A DNA stretch of 64,000 bases from Streptomyces sp. NRRL B-1140 (GCF_001280065.1 NZ_LGEA01000091.1:62001-126000), one strand, 5' to 3'. Positions 16,930 to 24,690 are shown, counted from the first letter of the stretch. Numbers and translations are program-made. The notes: generated by a model from the sequence alone, not told the origin.

Positions 16930-17565
16930 CTACTCGGCGGCCCCGTACATCCGGTCCCCCGCGTCTCCGAGGCCCGGGACGATGTAGCCGTGCTCGTTCA
17001 GGTGCTCGTCGACCGAGGCGGTCACGACCGTCACCGGCGTGCCCGCCAGCTCGCGCTCCATGATCTCGACGCCCTCCGGCGCGGCCAGCAGCACCACGGC
17101 GGTCACGTCGTCCGCGCCACGCCGGATCAGCTCCCGGATCGCCGCGACCAGCGTGCCGCCGGTGGCGAGCATCGGGTCGAGCACGTAGACCTGACGCCCC
17201 GACAGGTCCTCCGGCATCCGCGTCGCGTACGTGGAGGCCTCCAGCGTCTCCTCGTTGCGGATCATGCCGAGGAAGCCCACCTCGGCGGTCGGCAGCAGCC
17301 GGACCATGCCGTCCAGCATGCCGAGCCCGGCCCGCAGGATCGGCACCACCAGCGGCCGCGGGTGCGACAGCTTGACGCCCGTGGTCCGCGCGACCGGCGT
17401 CTGGATGTCGACCTGTTCGGTGCGCACGTCACGCGTGGCCTCGTAGGCGAGCAGGGTGACCAGCTCGTCGGCGAGACGGCGGAAGGTCGCGGAGTCGGTG
17501 CGCTGGTCGCGCAGCGTGGTGAGCTTGTGGGCGACCAGAGGGTGGTCGACGACGTGGAGACGCAT
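16930..17565 (-). CDS. upp: uracil phosphoribosyltransferase
   Basis: The 211-residue product starts [20 protein letters not shown] and shows all Upp features: [27 protein letters not shown], the PRPP loop [16 protein letters not shown], and the uracil-binding C-terminus [15 protein letters not shown]. It makes UMP from uracil and PRPP in pyrimidine salvage. The ATG at 17565 is the family start; longer in-frame starts give unrelated sequence. It is cytoplasmic and stands alone, divergent from the small gene at 17685. Confidence 0.97.
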   Translation of the reverse strand: MRLHVVDHPLVAHKLTTLRDQRTDSATFRRLADELVTLLAYEATRDVRTEQVDIQTPVARTTGVKLSHPRPLVVPILRAGLGMLDGMVRLLPTAEVGFLGMIRNEETLEASTYATRMPEDLSGRQVYVLDPMLATGGTLVAAIRELIRRGADDVTAVVLLAAPEGVEIMERELAGTPVTVVTASVDEHLNEHGYIVPGLGDAGDRMYGAAE

Positions 17566-17684
17566 GTCCACAACATTAACCGGGCGGGGTGCCCCGGGCC
17601 GCACGGCAAGCCCGCCGTCCGGCCGCCACCCGGTCGCCGGAGTCAAACCGCCCGTCCGGGGGAAAGCGGAAAGGACGGATAGGG

Positions 17685-17930
17685 GTGGTGAACCTGATGC
17701 CCGACCGGAAATTCCGAGACGATCCGCTGCCGCGCACCTGGCCGGGGACGGGCCCGACGCCCGACCGGACGGACGGGGCCGACGAGTCCGAGGCCGAGCG
17801 GCGCCGGCGTCGCGCCCGGTTCCTGCGCGACCTGGCCGAGGCCCGGGCGCTGCGCGACCGCGTCCAGCCGCGCCGCGCCAAGACGGCCCGGCTGCGGCAC
17901 GCCATGCGCATGCGTACCTTCCGCTGGTAG
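17685..17930 (+). CDS. small basic hypothetical protein
   Basis: An AAAGGA ribosome site nine bases upstream supports the GTG at 17685; a second GTG at 17688 and an ATG at 17697 are alternatives. The 81-residue product is extremely rich in Arg, Asp and Glu, with a helical C-terminal half [20 protein letters not shown] that could form a coiled coil, and ends in MRMRTFRW. It has no signal peptide. It is divergent from upp. No function is recognised. Confidence 0.55.
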   Translation: MVNLMPDRKFRDDPLPRTWPGTGPTPDRTDGADESEAERRRRRARFLRDLAEARALRDRVQPRRAKTARLRHAMRMRTFRW

Positions 17931-18206
17931 GAAACCGGTGGGGAAACCCCTGGCAAAGATCACGAACCGCGCGGAGATTGTCGCGGGTGACCGTGCGTGC
18001 AGCGGGGCAAAGCCGCGTACGATCCGCAGGTGGCGGCAACGGGCGTGCGAGCGGAACTGCCGGACACAGGGAGCCGAAGACGTCCCCTGAACGCCTTGTT
18101 TCTGCCACGATTCCGAGTGGGTGGGGCTCGGACGAGCACTCCCCGCCCGTAACCTCCGCCGGGGGGACCCCCAACCGGCACGCCTATGACCAGTGGGAGA
18201 GTCACG

Positions 18207-18746
18207 GTGTACTTCGCCGCACTGCTCGCGCGCACCGAAGACGGGTGGGAAGCGAGCGACACAGAGCTCGACGATGTGGAGACCCTGTCGGATCTCGCCG
18301 ACCTGGCCCGTGAAGCCTCCCCCGACGAGGACACGGTGCTCGTGCTCATCGAGCAGGAGGACGCCTGGTTCGGCGTCGTCCGCGTGGATGGCGAGGAGGA
18401 CCCTCGCATCTACGTCTCGGACGCCGCCGCCGCTGCCCGCAGCAGCTACGGCGAGATCCTGCTGACCGAGCTGCTCGGCCGCGATCCGGACGACGGGGAC
18501 GACCTCGACGCCCTCGACCTCGACGGCACCGAGGACGGTGAATCCGACGGGGACGACGAGGATGCCGAGGGCGGCTCCGGGCCCGCCGGCTCCGCCAAGT
18601 CCGTGCCGCACGGCCCGGTCGGTGACGCGCTGGTCCTGGACGACCTCGGGGTGAGCGAGAAGGAGCTGCGGCTGATGTCGACGGACGCCGTCACCGAGAT
18701 CGCCGAGTCCCTGGGCGCCTCGGAGACCCTGGAGACCGTCCGCTGA
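18207..18746 (+). CDS. tRNA adenosine deaminase-associated protein
   Basis: The GTG at 18207 has GGGAGAG upstream; an ATG at 18186 is in frame but less well placed. The 179-residue product begins VYFAALLARTEDGWEA and is highly acidic, with an Asp-run in the middle (about 95-125) and a C-terminal helix region DLGVSEKELRLMSTDAVTE. Proteins of this kind are found immediately upstream of tadA across actinobacteria, and the same order holds here with 26 bases between genes. A partner or chaperone role for TadA is inferred from this linkage only. Confidence 0.88.
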   Translation: MYFAALLARTEDGWEASDTELDDVETLSDLADLAREASPDEDTVLVLIEQEDAWFGVVRVDGEEDPRIYVSDAAAAARSSYGEILLTELLGRDPDDGDDLDALDLDGTEDGESDGDDEDAEGGSGPAGSAKSVPHGPVGDALVLDDLGVSEKELRLMSTDAVTEIAESLGASETLETVR

Positions 18747-18772
18747 CCGGTCGTGACGGCGCGGGCGCGGGA

Positions 18773-19240
18773 GTGCCGGATCCGGTCCGGGACCCCTGGC
18801 GGCCCGCGATGCGGCTCGCCCTGGACGAGGCCGCCGAGGCCGTCCGGGGCGGGGACGTCCCCGTCGGCGCCGTCGTCCTCGCCCCGGACGGCACGACCGT
18901 GCTCGCGGCCGGGCACAACGAACGCGAGGCCGGCGGCGACCCCACGGCTCACGCGGAGTTGCTCGCCCTGCGGCGGGCCGCGGCCGCTCTCGGCGCGTGG
19001 CGGCTCGCCGGCTGCACCCTCGTGGTCACGCTGGAGCCCTGCACGATGTGCGCGGGCGCGATCCAGCAGTCCCGTGTCGACCGCCTCGTCTACGGCGCCC
19101 GCGACGAGAAGGCCGGCGCGGCCGGCTCCCTGTGGGACCTCGTCCGGGACCGGCGGCTCAACCACCGCCCCGAGGTGATCGAGGGCGTGCTCGCCGGGGA
19201 GTGCGCCGGGCTGCTCACCGATTTCTTCCGCGGTCGCTGA
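18773..19240 (+). CDS. tadA: tRNA-specific adenosine deaminase
   Basis: The 155-residue enzyme has the zinc-deaminase motifs TAHAELLAL (His60 ligand, Glu62 proton shuttle) and PCTMCAGAI (Cys90 and Cys93 ligands), plus GDVPVGAVV near the N-terminus and LNHRPEV near the end. TadA converts A34 to inosine in tRNA-Arg(ACG), allowing CGU/CGC/CGA decoding; such a tRNA-Arg(ACG) lies in this window at 46.5 kb. The GTG at 18773 is used as start, giving a normal family length. Confidence 0.93.
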   Translation: MPDPVRDPWRPAMRLALDEAAEAVRGGDVPVGAVVLAPDGTTVLAAGHNEREAGGDPTAHAELLALRRAAAALGAWRLAGCTLVVTLEPCTMCAGAIQQSRVDRLVYGARDEKAGAAGSLWDLVRDRRLNHRPEVIEGVLAGECAGLLTDFFRGR

Positions 19241-19285
19241 ATACCGATTTCAAAGCACGCGGCTCCGTGCTGTAAGGTCTCCCTC

Positions 19286-19370
19286 GGTAGCGTGTCCGAG
19301 CGGCCGAAGGAGCTCGCCTCGAAAGCGAGTGTGGCGCAAGTCACCGAGGGTTCAAATCCCTCCGCTACCG
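19286..19370 (+). tRNA. tRNA-Ser (anticodon CGA)
   Basis: The 85-base gene has acceptor arms GGTAGCG/CGCTACC, an anticodon loop CTCGAAA giving CGA, a long class-II variable arm and the T-loop GGTTCAAATCC. The discriminator is G and no CCA is encoded. It is intact. Its 3' half (from the anticodon loop onward) is repeated perfectly at 21119-21173, marking it as an integration site. Confidence 0.95.
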
Positions 19371-19371
19371 C
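19317..19371 (+). repeat. attL-like direct repeat (tRNA 3' end)
   Basis: This 55-bp copy covers the tRNA-Ser gene from the anticodon loop to just past the discriminator base. It matches 21119-21173 base for base; the match breaks at both ends (G versus A before, A versus T after). Confidence 0.9.
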
Positions 19372-19379
19372 AGGTAGAC

Positions 19380-19410
19380 GAGGGGCCCGACTCACTGAGT
19401 CGGGCCCCTC
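19380..19410 (+). terminator. terminator after tRNA-Ser
   Basis: The hairpin GAGGGGCCCGAC ... GTCGGGCCCCTC has a 12-bp perfect stem and 7-base loop, ten bases after the tRNA. Because it lies inside the inserted segment, it is probably brought by the element. A similar hairpin follows the other repeat at 21178. Confidence 0.8.
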
Positions 19411-19552
19411 GTGCTTCTCCGTCTCAGTTGTTTCACCACGACGCGCCGAACATCGAGCCGCGCACAGGCACTCGGATGATCGAACGGCCGTCGACCTTGC
19501 TCCGCTGATCGCGTCTCCCCAAGATGGGTGAAGGTCTCGGGGCGGAGGGCTC

Positions 19553-20191
19553 ATGGCGCGAATGTCTGAACGGCACCAAAGGATCTCGGTGTGGATCACG
19601 GCGGGGGTAGCCACTGCGCTCGCAATAGCGATGACGCCTCTCTTGCTGCAATTGGCAGCCTCTGGGGAGAAGGACTGGGACGAACTCAGCAAGGTCAGTC
19701 AGGCCTACGGCGCCCTATCGGTGCTCTTCTCCGCCGCAGCGCTCTTGGGCGTAGTTGCCTCGTTGGTTCATCAGTCACGTCAGATCAAGGTCGCGAACGA
19801 GGAAGCGCAACGCGCGTCTCACCGGCAACTCCTCTTAGCCTCCGTCGAGGACCCTGAGCTTACGGCCTGTTGGGAGCCGGTCCCTGTCACCTCACAGCTA
19901 GAGCGTAAGCAGACGATCTTCGTCAATCTCATCGTAAGTAACTGGTTCGCCGACTACCGCCTAAAGCGGGTCAACGACGACACGATCCGAGTGTTGGCAG
20001 AGCTCCACTTCAGTGGCGAGGTGGCACGCCGGCACTGGCAATTGTCTGGGACGAACTGGAGAAACTGGGCCGGAACTTTGGAGGATCGTCGGCCCATCCG
20101 GTTCGTCTCTCTACTCGATGAGGCGTACTTGCAAGCCGTCGCCGCAGGCCCTCCCATCCCGCATGATTCTCACTACTCCTCCACCGGCTAG
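19553..20191 (+). CDS. DUF6082-like membrane protein, island cargo
   Basis: The 212-residue protein has two N-terminal membrane spans at about 13-34 (VWITAGVATALAIAMTPLLL) and 52-74 (YGALSVLFSAAALLGVVASL), a basic hinge HQSRQIKVANEEAQRASHRQ, and a soluble C-terminal half (about 95-200) with Trp-rich segments. This layout matches what I know as DUF6082, frequent in Streptomyces. Leu95 is encoded by TTA (19835-19837), the rare bldA-dependent codon, so translation is probably limited to developing cultures. GGAGGG lies close upstream of the ATG; an ATG nine bases further in is an alternative. Function unknown. Confidence 0.65.
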   Translation: MARMSERHQRISVWITAGVATALAIAMTPLLLQLAASGEKDWDELSKVSQAYGALSVLFSAAALLGVVASLVHQSRQIKVANEEAQRASHRQLLLASVEDPELTACWEPVPVTSQLERKQTIFVNLIVSNWFADYRLKRVNDDTIRVLAELHFSGEVARRHWQLSGTNWRNWAGTLEDRRPIRFVSLLDEAYLQAVAAGPPIPHDSHYSSTG

Positions 20192-20274
20192 CGACGACTG
20201 CGCCCTCAGGTCACTCGTCTGCCCGCGGTGGCGTCGCTCATCACCATGGGCAGACGGCGCACACTTAGAGACGC

Positions 20275-20544
20275 TCAGGCATCGTCCTCCTGCGATTCCC
20301 GAGCGGACTTCCAGATGAGCCCGTCGACCTGTTCGGCGACACTGCTGCGGACGCTGTCGACCATGTGTTGGTACCGCGCGGCCATGGCCGTGGTGGACCA
20401 TCCCATGAGCCCCATTACGGCCCGCTCCGAGACTCCGAGGATCAGCAGGACCGTGGCGGCGGTGTGCCGAGCATCGCGCAGACGGCCGTCTCGCACCTTC
20501 GCGTCCTCCAGTAGCTCCTTCCAGTCGTCGTAATGCCTGCACAC
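20275..20544 (-). pseudogene. tyrosine recombinase (integrase) C-terminal remnant
   Basis: About 89 residues remain of a phage-type integrase: DWKELLEDAKVRDGRL, RDARHTAATVLLILGV, VMGLMGWSTTAMAARYQHM. The nucleophilic tyrosine (RYQHM) is present. The first histidine of the usual HDxRH box is replaced by arginine (RDARH), and the whole N-terminal and first catalytic-arginine region is missing. Homology stops near 20540, where the next gene begins on the other strand, marking a deletion or recombination joint. The fragment is not expected to be active. Confidence 0.8.
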
Positions 20545-21072
20545 CCGCCGTTCTGCGTCCTTATGGCCGGGCTCCCCGGCTCCGGAAAGACGACCCTTTC
20601 CCGCACCCTCACTGCTCGCGGGTTCTCAAGGCTGTGCCCAGACGAAGAGATGTTCCGCCGGCACGGCGTCTATGGCGTGGACTTCCCCCGGGGCGTTTTC
20701 CCCACCCTTGAGCGCCCCGTCCTCGAAGACGTGGCGGTCGACCTTCGGGAGCTGCTCAAGGCAGGGCGTGACGTCGTCGTTGACCACGGCTTTTGGACCC
20801 CCGAGGACCGGGCGAAGTGGCGAGCGATCGCTACCGAGAGCGACCTACAGCGGTACCGCACGCGCTTCATCCCCCCACAGGCAGATGAGCCACACGTGCT
20901 TTACGACGGTGACCCAGCGGCTGTGATCGCAGCCTGGAGGCCCCTGCCTCTGACTGCTAAGGGAGCAGAAGGGCAGGTCAGCCGGACCGCGCTCCGTCTC
21001 AGGTCCCGTCTCATTCAGCCTCGTTCGGAGTCGTTCACAGCGGTCCGCGTCACCGGTGGGAAGCGGGAATGA
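20533..21072 (+). CDS. P-loop kinase-like ATP-binding protein, island cargo
   Basis: The 179-residue protein has an N-terminal Walker A motif MAGLPGSGKTTLSRTL at residues about 11-26, a substrate-lid-like stretch LCPDEEMFRRHGVYGVDF, and a VVVDHGFWTPEDRAKWRAIA segment typical of small-molecule or nucleotide kinases of the AAA_33/zeta-toxin-like group. The C-terminal third is less conserved. The substrate is unknown. The start lies 12 bases inside the integrase remnant on the other strand. It may be phage-derived cargo; a defence or metabolic role is speculation. Confidence 0.7.
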   Translation: MPAHPPFCVLMAGLPGSGKTTLSRTLTARGFSRLCPDEEMFRRHGVYGVDFPRGVFPTLERPVLEDVAVDLRELLKAGRDVVVDHGFWTPEDRAKWRAIATESDLQRYRTRFIPPQADEPHVLYDGDPAAVIAAWRPLPLTAKGAEGQVSRTALRLRSRLIQPRSESFTAVRVTGGKRE

Positions 21073-21118
21073 ACGAGGTTGAACGACTCTGGATATTCCT
21101 CTGACCAGCAGGAACAGA

Positions 21119-21173
21119 CCTCGAAAGCGAGTGTGGCGCAAGTCACCGAGGGTTCAAATCCCTCCGCTACCGC
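21119..21173 (+). repeat. attR-like direct repeat
   Basis: A perfect 55-bp copy of the 3' part of tRNA-Ser(CGA), lacking the 5' half of the tRNA. It marks the right end of the inserted segment at 19317-21118. Confidence 0.9.
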
Positions 21174-21177
21174 TTGT

Positions 21178-21207
21178 GAAGGGCCCCGTCGTCAGACGGG
21201 GCCCTTC
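21178..21207 (+). terminator. terminator after attR
   Basis: GAAGGGCCCCGTC and GACGGGGCCCTTC form a 13-bp stem with a 4-base GTCA loop. It is the likely ancestral terminator of the host tRNA-Ser gene, now separated from it by the island. Degenerate copies of CTTCGTGCGATC follow up to about 21267. Confidence 0.75.
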
Positions 21208-21306
21208 GTGCGATCCGGGCTCTTCGTGCGATCTGCCCCTTCGGGTGATCGGCCCTTCGTGCGATCATGTGCGCTGCATGGGGCAACAGTGACTGGGGAG
21301 GCCGCG

Positions 21307-21483
21307 GTGGCGGTGAACGCGAAGAAGATCGCCGTCTACGTCGTCGTGGTCTTCGTGATGTACGTGATCGTCACGGACCCGCAGACGGCGGCCGACTACG
21401 TCCTCATAGGGTTCCAGGGCATCTCGGACGCCGCCGGGGCGCTCGGGGACTTCGCGACGTGGGTCGCCAAGGGAGGAAAGTGA
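21307..21483 (+). CDS. small single-span membrane protein (58 aa)
   Basis: A GGGGAGG ribosome site precedes the GTG at 21307. The product has one hydrophobic span at about residues 7-24 (IAVYVVVVFVMYVIV) followed by an amphipathic region DYVLIGFQGISDAAGALG. Its stop overlaps the start of the Dabb gene as TGATG, so the two are probably translated together. The partner arrangement is found, from memory, near sigF in other streptomycetes. Function unknown. Confidence 0.75.
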   Translation: MAVNAKKIAVYVVVVFVMYVIVTDPQTAADYVLIGFQGISDAAGALGDFATWVAKGGK

Positions 21484-21776
21484 TGATCCGCCACCTGGTG
21501 CTCTTCAAGCTCAACGAGGGCGTCGAGCGTGACGACCCCCGGGTCGTGAAGGGTGTCGAGGCCTTCCGCGCGCTCGGTGACACGATCCCGGAGCTGCGGT
21601 TCTGGGAGCTCGGCTGGAACGTCAGCGACCGCCCCATCGCCTACGACTTCGCCATCAACTCGGCCTGCGACGACGCGGACGCGCTGCGGCGGTACGTGGA
21701 GCACCCGGACCACCAGGCCGGGGTCGCGCTGTGGCGTGAGTTCGCCACGTGGGTGATCGCGGACTACGAGTTCTGA
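21483..21776 (+). CDS. Dabb (stress-responsive A/B barrel) family protein
   Basis: The 97-residue product begins MIRHLVLFKLNEGVERDD, contains LGDTIPELRFWELGWNV and ends HQAGVALWREFATWVIADYEF, the Dabb pattern with conserved His and Tyr. Dabb domains form dimeric alpha/beta barrels; members include enzymes and stress proteins. It is coupled to the upstream membrane protein gene and ended by a terminator at 21804, so it is separate from sigF. Confidence 0.88.
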   Translation: MIRHLVLFKLNEGVERDDPRVVKGVEAFRALGDTIPELRFWELGWNVSDRPIAYDFAINSACDDADALRRYVEHPDHQAGVALWREFATWVIADYEF

Positions 21777-21803
21777 GACCGGCCGCACCACCGGCCGCTT
21801 CCG

Positions 21804-21825
21804 CCCCCTGCCCCTCGGCAGGGGG
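21804..21825 (+). terminator. terminator after Dabb gene
   Basis: CCCCCTGCC and GGCAGGGGG form a perfect 9-bp stem with a CCTC loop, followed by TCTTCTGTT. Confidence 0.75.
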
Positions 21826-21831
21826 CTCTTC

Positions 21832-21869
21832 TGTTGAGTGAGAAGTGGTGCGGCTTTCATCACTCAACA
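21832..21869. promoter_or_regulatory. inverted repeat upstream of sigF
   Basis: TGTTGAGTGA (21832-21841) and TCACTCAACA (21860-21869) are perfect 10-bp inverted arms separated by 18 bases, about 105 bases before the sigF start. It could be an operator for a dimeric regulator or part of an extended hairpin; the A/T content of the region suits a promoter. Confidence 0.5.
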
Positions 21870-21975
21870 CGTAGTTATGAGGTGCTTGCACACGGAGTGC
21901 ATGTCTTGTGATGCTATGACCGCTTTTGATGGCAGAGTTGACGGATGAGTCGACGATGACGAGGTGGAGTTGACC

Positions 21976-22863
21976 GTGCTGGCCAGTACCGCACCTCAGG
22001 CACCGTCCCCTCAGGCACCGTCTCCTCAGGCTCCGCCCGCGTCCTCCCAGGCGTCGCCCCCTCCGGCAGGGCCTCCTCAAGCCGCACCCCAGCGGAGCAG
22101 CCGTGGCGCCGACACCCGGGCCCTCACCCAGGTCCTCTTCGCGCAGCTCAAGGACCTCCAGCCGGGCACCCCGGAGCACGACCGCGTACGCGGGGCGCTC
22201 ATCGAGGCGAATCTCCCGCTCGTGCGCTATGCGGCCGCCCGCTTCCGCTCCCGCAACGAGCCGATGGAAGACGTCGTCCAGGTCGGCACGATCGGGCTCA
22301 TCAACGCCATCGACCGCTTCGACCCGGACCGGGGCGTGCAGTTCCCGACGTTCGCGATGCCGACCGTCGTGGGCGAGATCAAGCGGTACTTCCGCGACAA
22401 CGTCCGCACCGTCCATGTGCCGCGCCGGCTGCACGAGCTGTGGGTGCAGGTGAACAGCGCGACGGAGGATCTGACGACCTCCTTCGGGCGGACCCCGACG
22501 ACCTCGGAGATCGCCGAGCGGCTGCGCATCACGGAGGACGAGGTGCTGTCCTGCATCGAGGCCGGGCGGTCGTACCACGCGACCTCCCTGGAGGCCGCGC
22601 AGGAGGGCGACGGCCTGCCGGGGCTGCTGGACCGGCTCGGCTACGAGGATCCCGCGCTGGACGGCGTGGAGCACCGGGACCTCGTCCGGCATCTGCTCGT
22701 CCAGCTGCCCGAGCGGGAGCAGCGGATCCTGCTGCTGCGGTACTACAGCAATCTCACGCAGTCTCAGATCTCCGCGGAGCTCGGCGTCTCACAGATGCAC
22801 GTGTCGCGGCTACTCGCGCGTAGCTTCCAGCGGTTGCGTTCTGCGAACCGGATCGACGCGTAA
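21976..22863 (+). CDS. sigF: RNA polymerase sigma factor, SigB/SigF family (SigF-like)
   Basis: The 295-residue factor has a Pro/Ala/Gln-rich N-terminus, then sigma region 2 ([40 protein letters not shown]), region 3 ([17 protein letters not shown]) and region 4 with the helix-turn-helix ([40 protein letters not shown]). The GTG at 21976 ([10 protein letters not shown]) has GGAG upstream and matches the known S. coelicolor SigF N-terminus as I recall it. SigF directs late spore genes such as those for spore pigment and spore-wall maturation. Identification as sigF rather than a paralogue rests on position between tadA and a second sigma gene. Confidence 0.82.
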   Translation: MLASTAPQAPSPQAPSPQAPPASSQASPPPAGPPQAAPQRSSRGADTRALTQVLFAQLKDLQPGTPEHDRVRGALIEANLPLVRYAAARFRSRNEPMEDVVQVGTIGLINAIDRFDPDRGVQFPTFAMPTVVGEIKRYFRDNVRTVHVPRRLHELWVQVNSATEDLTTSFGRTPTTSEIAERLRITEDEVLSCIEAGRSYHATSLEAAQEGDGLPGLLDRLGYEDPALDGVEHRDLVRHLLVQLPEREQRILLLRYYSNLTQSQISAELGVSQMHVSRLLARSFQRLRSANRIDA

Positions 22864-22986
22864 CCGCAAACGCGAGCGAGAGGTCACCGCGGGGAGGGAA
22901 TCGCTCATCAGGGCGGTTGCCGACAGTTGAAAGCCGAAAAGGCGTCAGACCCCTTGTTTGCAGGGCGTATTCGCGTCTCAGATGTC

Positions 22987-23020
22987 GACATGTCACTACA
23001 GCGTGTTGCCGACATGTGAC
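22987..23020. promoter_or_regulatory. paired GACATGT(C/G)AC motifs upstream of sigN
   Basis: GACATGTCAC (22987-22996) and GACATGTGAC (23011-23020) are direct repeats with a 24-base period, each containing the palindrome ACATGT. They lie 112-145 bases upstream of the sigN start, a likely regulator-binding region. Confidence 0.45.
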
Positions 23021-23131
23021 ATTCTGCGGGAAGCGCGTTTGCCGGAGCTTCGGAGCCGGTATTCAGGTGAAGGCTGCGTTCCTCAAGCGGGGGCGTTCGC
23101 CGCGACCGTCCCGCGACCCAAAGGGGGTGGC

Positions 23132-24037
23132 ATGTCCGCAGAACAGGGCAGCTCGAAGGTGCTCACGCTCGCGGAGAGCGAGACAGCTCCCCATGCTCTC
23201 GACTCACTCGGCTCCATCGATGACGTACCGGCCCTCCCGGCCGAGCCCGTTCCGGTCCTTCCGGCTGCGGGCGCCATCGACACCCGCACCCTGTCCCGCT
23301 CCCTGTTCCTGCGGCTGGCCGCGCTCGGCGAGGACAGCCCCGAGCGTGCGTACGTCCGTGACACGCTCATCGAGCTCAACCTCCCGCTCGTGCGGTACGC
23401 CGCCGCGCGGTTCCGGTCCCGGAACGAGCCGATGGAGGACATCGTCCAGGTCGGCACGATCGGGCTGATCAAGGCGATCGACCGGTTCGACTGCGAACGG
23501 GGCGTGGAGTTCCCGACGTTCGCGATGCCGACGGTGGTCGGGGAGATCAAGCGGTTCTTCCGGGACACGTCGTGGTCGGTGCGGGTGCCGCGCAGACTGC
23601 AGGAGCTGCGGCTCGCGCTGACCAAGGCCAGTGACGAGCTCTCGCAGAAGCTGGACCGGTCGCCGACGGTGACCGAACTGGCCGCTGTGCTCGGGGTGTC
23701 CGAGGAGGACGTCGTCGACGGGCTGGCGGTGGGGAACGCCTACACCGCGTCCTCGCTGGACTCGCCGGCACCGGAGGACGACGGTGGCGAGGGGTCGCTG
23801 GCGGACCGGCTGGGGTACGAGGACACCGCGCTGGAGGGCGTGGAGTACCGGGAGTCCCTGAAGCCGCTGCTGGCGAAGCTGCCGCCCCGTGAGCGGCGGA
23901 TCATCATGCTGCGGTTCTTCGCGAACATGACGCAGTCGCAGATCGGCGAGGAGGTCGGCATCTCGCAGATGCACGTCTCCCGACTGCTGACCCGGACGCT
24001 GGCGCAGCTCCGGGAAGGCTTGATCTCGGAGGACTGA
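23132..24037 (+). CDS. sigN: RNA polymerase sigma factor, SigB/SigF family (SigN-like)
   Basis: The 301-residue factor begins [15 protein letters not shown] after an AAGGGGGT ribosome site. Regions 2 ([20 protein letters not shown]), 3 ([19 protein letters not shown]) and 4 ([40 protein letters not shown]) are complete and close to those of the adjacent SigF, indicating tandem duplication. In S. coelicolor SigN acts in the subapical stem of aerial hyphae and controls nepA; a NepA-like gene is in this window at 60.1 kb. The name rests on this position and similarity. Confidence 0.78.
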   Translation: MSAEQGSSKVLTLAESETAPHALDSLGSIDDVPALPAEPVPVLPAAGAIDTRTLSRSLFLRLAALGEDSPERAYVRDTLIELNLPLVRYAAARFRSRNEPMEDIVQVGTIGLIKAIDRFDCERGVEFPTFAMPTVVGEIKRFFRDTSWSVRVPRRLQELRLALTKASDELSQKLDRSPTVTELAAVLGVSEEDVVDGLAVGNAYTASSLDSPAPEDDGGEGSLADRLGYEDTALEGVEYRESLKPLLAKLPPRERRIIMLRFFANMTQSQIGEEVGISQMHVSRLLTRTLAQLREGLISED

Positions 24038-24074
24038 GCCGGTCCCGACGAGGGCTGGTCCTGACGGAGGACTG

Positions 24075-24099
24075 GGGCGCGGTCTTTTGGGCCGCGCCC
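24075..24099 (+). terminator. terminator after sigN
   Basis: GGGCGCGG and CCGCGCCC pair around an A/T-containing loop (TCTTTTGGG), 38 bases after the sigN stop. The following stretch to 24327 holds no convincing gene; a short leftward GTG frame near 24200-24290 has no start context. Confidence 0.7.
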
Positions 24100-24327
24100 T
24101 ACGTCTGTGCCGGTTCGGTGGGGGTGCGGGTGGCTGCGCCGACGCCGGGTGTGGGTGGGGGCCACGCCGGGGGGTGTCTCCGCTCAGCTGCGGGCATGCG
24201 TGCCGCTGGGGGCGGCACGGGTGGGCGCAGCGGCACCTCGTCGCGCCTGGTCGCGCACCCACCCGGCCCCGGCCACCACCCCGAGCACCTGGAAAATCGG
24301 CCCGGCCCGGGAAGCCCGCCGTAAGTG

Positions 24328-24525
24328 CTACGCCAGCGCCAGCCAGGCCACCGCCGCGATGACCGCCACGGCGACCACGACGCCGAGGATGAGACCGGTG
24401 CGCGGGCCGCTGCTGGACGGTGCCGCCGCCTGACGGCCCTGCGGGGCCTCGTCGACGAACGCGCGGAACATCTGGGTGCTGCCGGCGGGGTCGTGATTGC
24501 CCTGCGGGGCCTGGTTGTTAGCCAT
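24328..24525 (-). CDS. small tail-anchored membrane protein (65 aa)
   Basis: The product starts MANNQAPQGNHDPAGS, continues with a polar stretch MFRAFVDEAPQGRQ and ends with a single hydrophobic span (TGLILGVVVAVAVIAAVAWL) right at the C-terminus. This is a tail-anchor layout with the N-terminus in the cytoplasm. The ATG at 24525 is preferred over a longer in-frame start because upstream sequence is not protein-like. No function is recognised. It is divergent from the MarR-type gene. Confidence 0.65.
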   Translation of the reverse strand: MANNQAPQGNHDPAGSTQMFRAFVDEAPQGRQAAAPSSSGPRTGLILGVVVAVAVIAAVAWLALA

Positions 24526-24690
24526 GGCCCGAGACCCTAGCGAAAACGCCGGGGCTCCCCAAGTGGGGGTAGGGGTTCCGTTTGGGAGCGAGTGACCCCT
24601 ACCGCCGGGCTCGCCACCAGCATGTTTACTGTCGCAATACTTGCCTTTGCCAAGTTTTGATCCCACACCGGCCCGTTTTATTTGCCTGCA

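Larger units (their letters stand above)
19317..21173. mobile_element. remnant tRNA-Ser genomic island bounded by 55-bp direct repeats
   Basis: The 3' end of tRNA-Ser(CGA) is duplicated exactly at the far end, giving attL- and attR-like repeats 1.8 kb apart. Between them lie a DUF6082 membrane protein gene with a TTA codon, a tyrosine-recombinase remnant and a P-loop kinase-like gene. The codon usage and base composition are visibly less G/C-biased than in the flanks. The element lacks replication or transfer genes and its integrase is only a fragment, so it has either decayed or been deleted internally. It must once have been larger, or was moved by another element's integrase. Confidence 0.85.

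Noticed and set aside
24199..24291. A short leftward GTG frame between sigN and the small membrane gene
   Set aside because: Its beginning reads like a short hydrophobic segment, but there is no ribosome site and an in-frame stop lies just upstream; not enough to call a gene.
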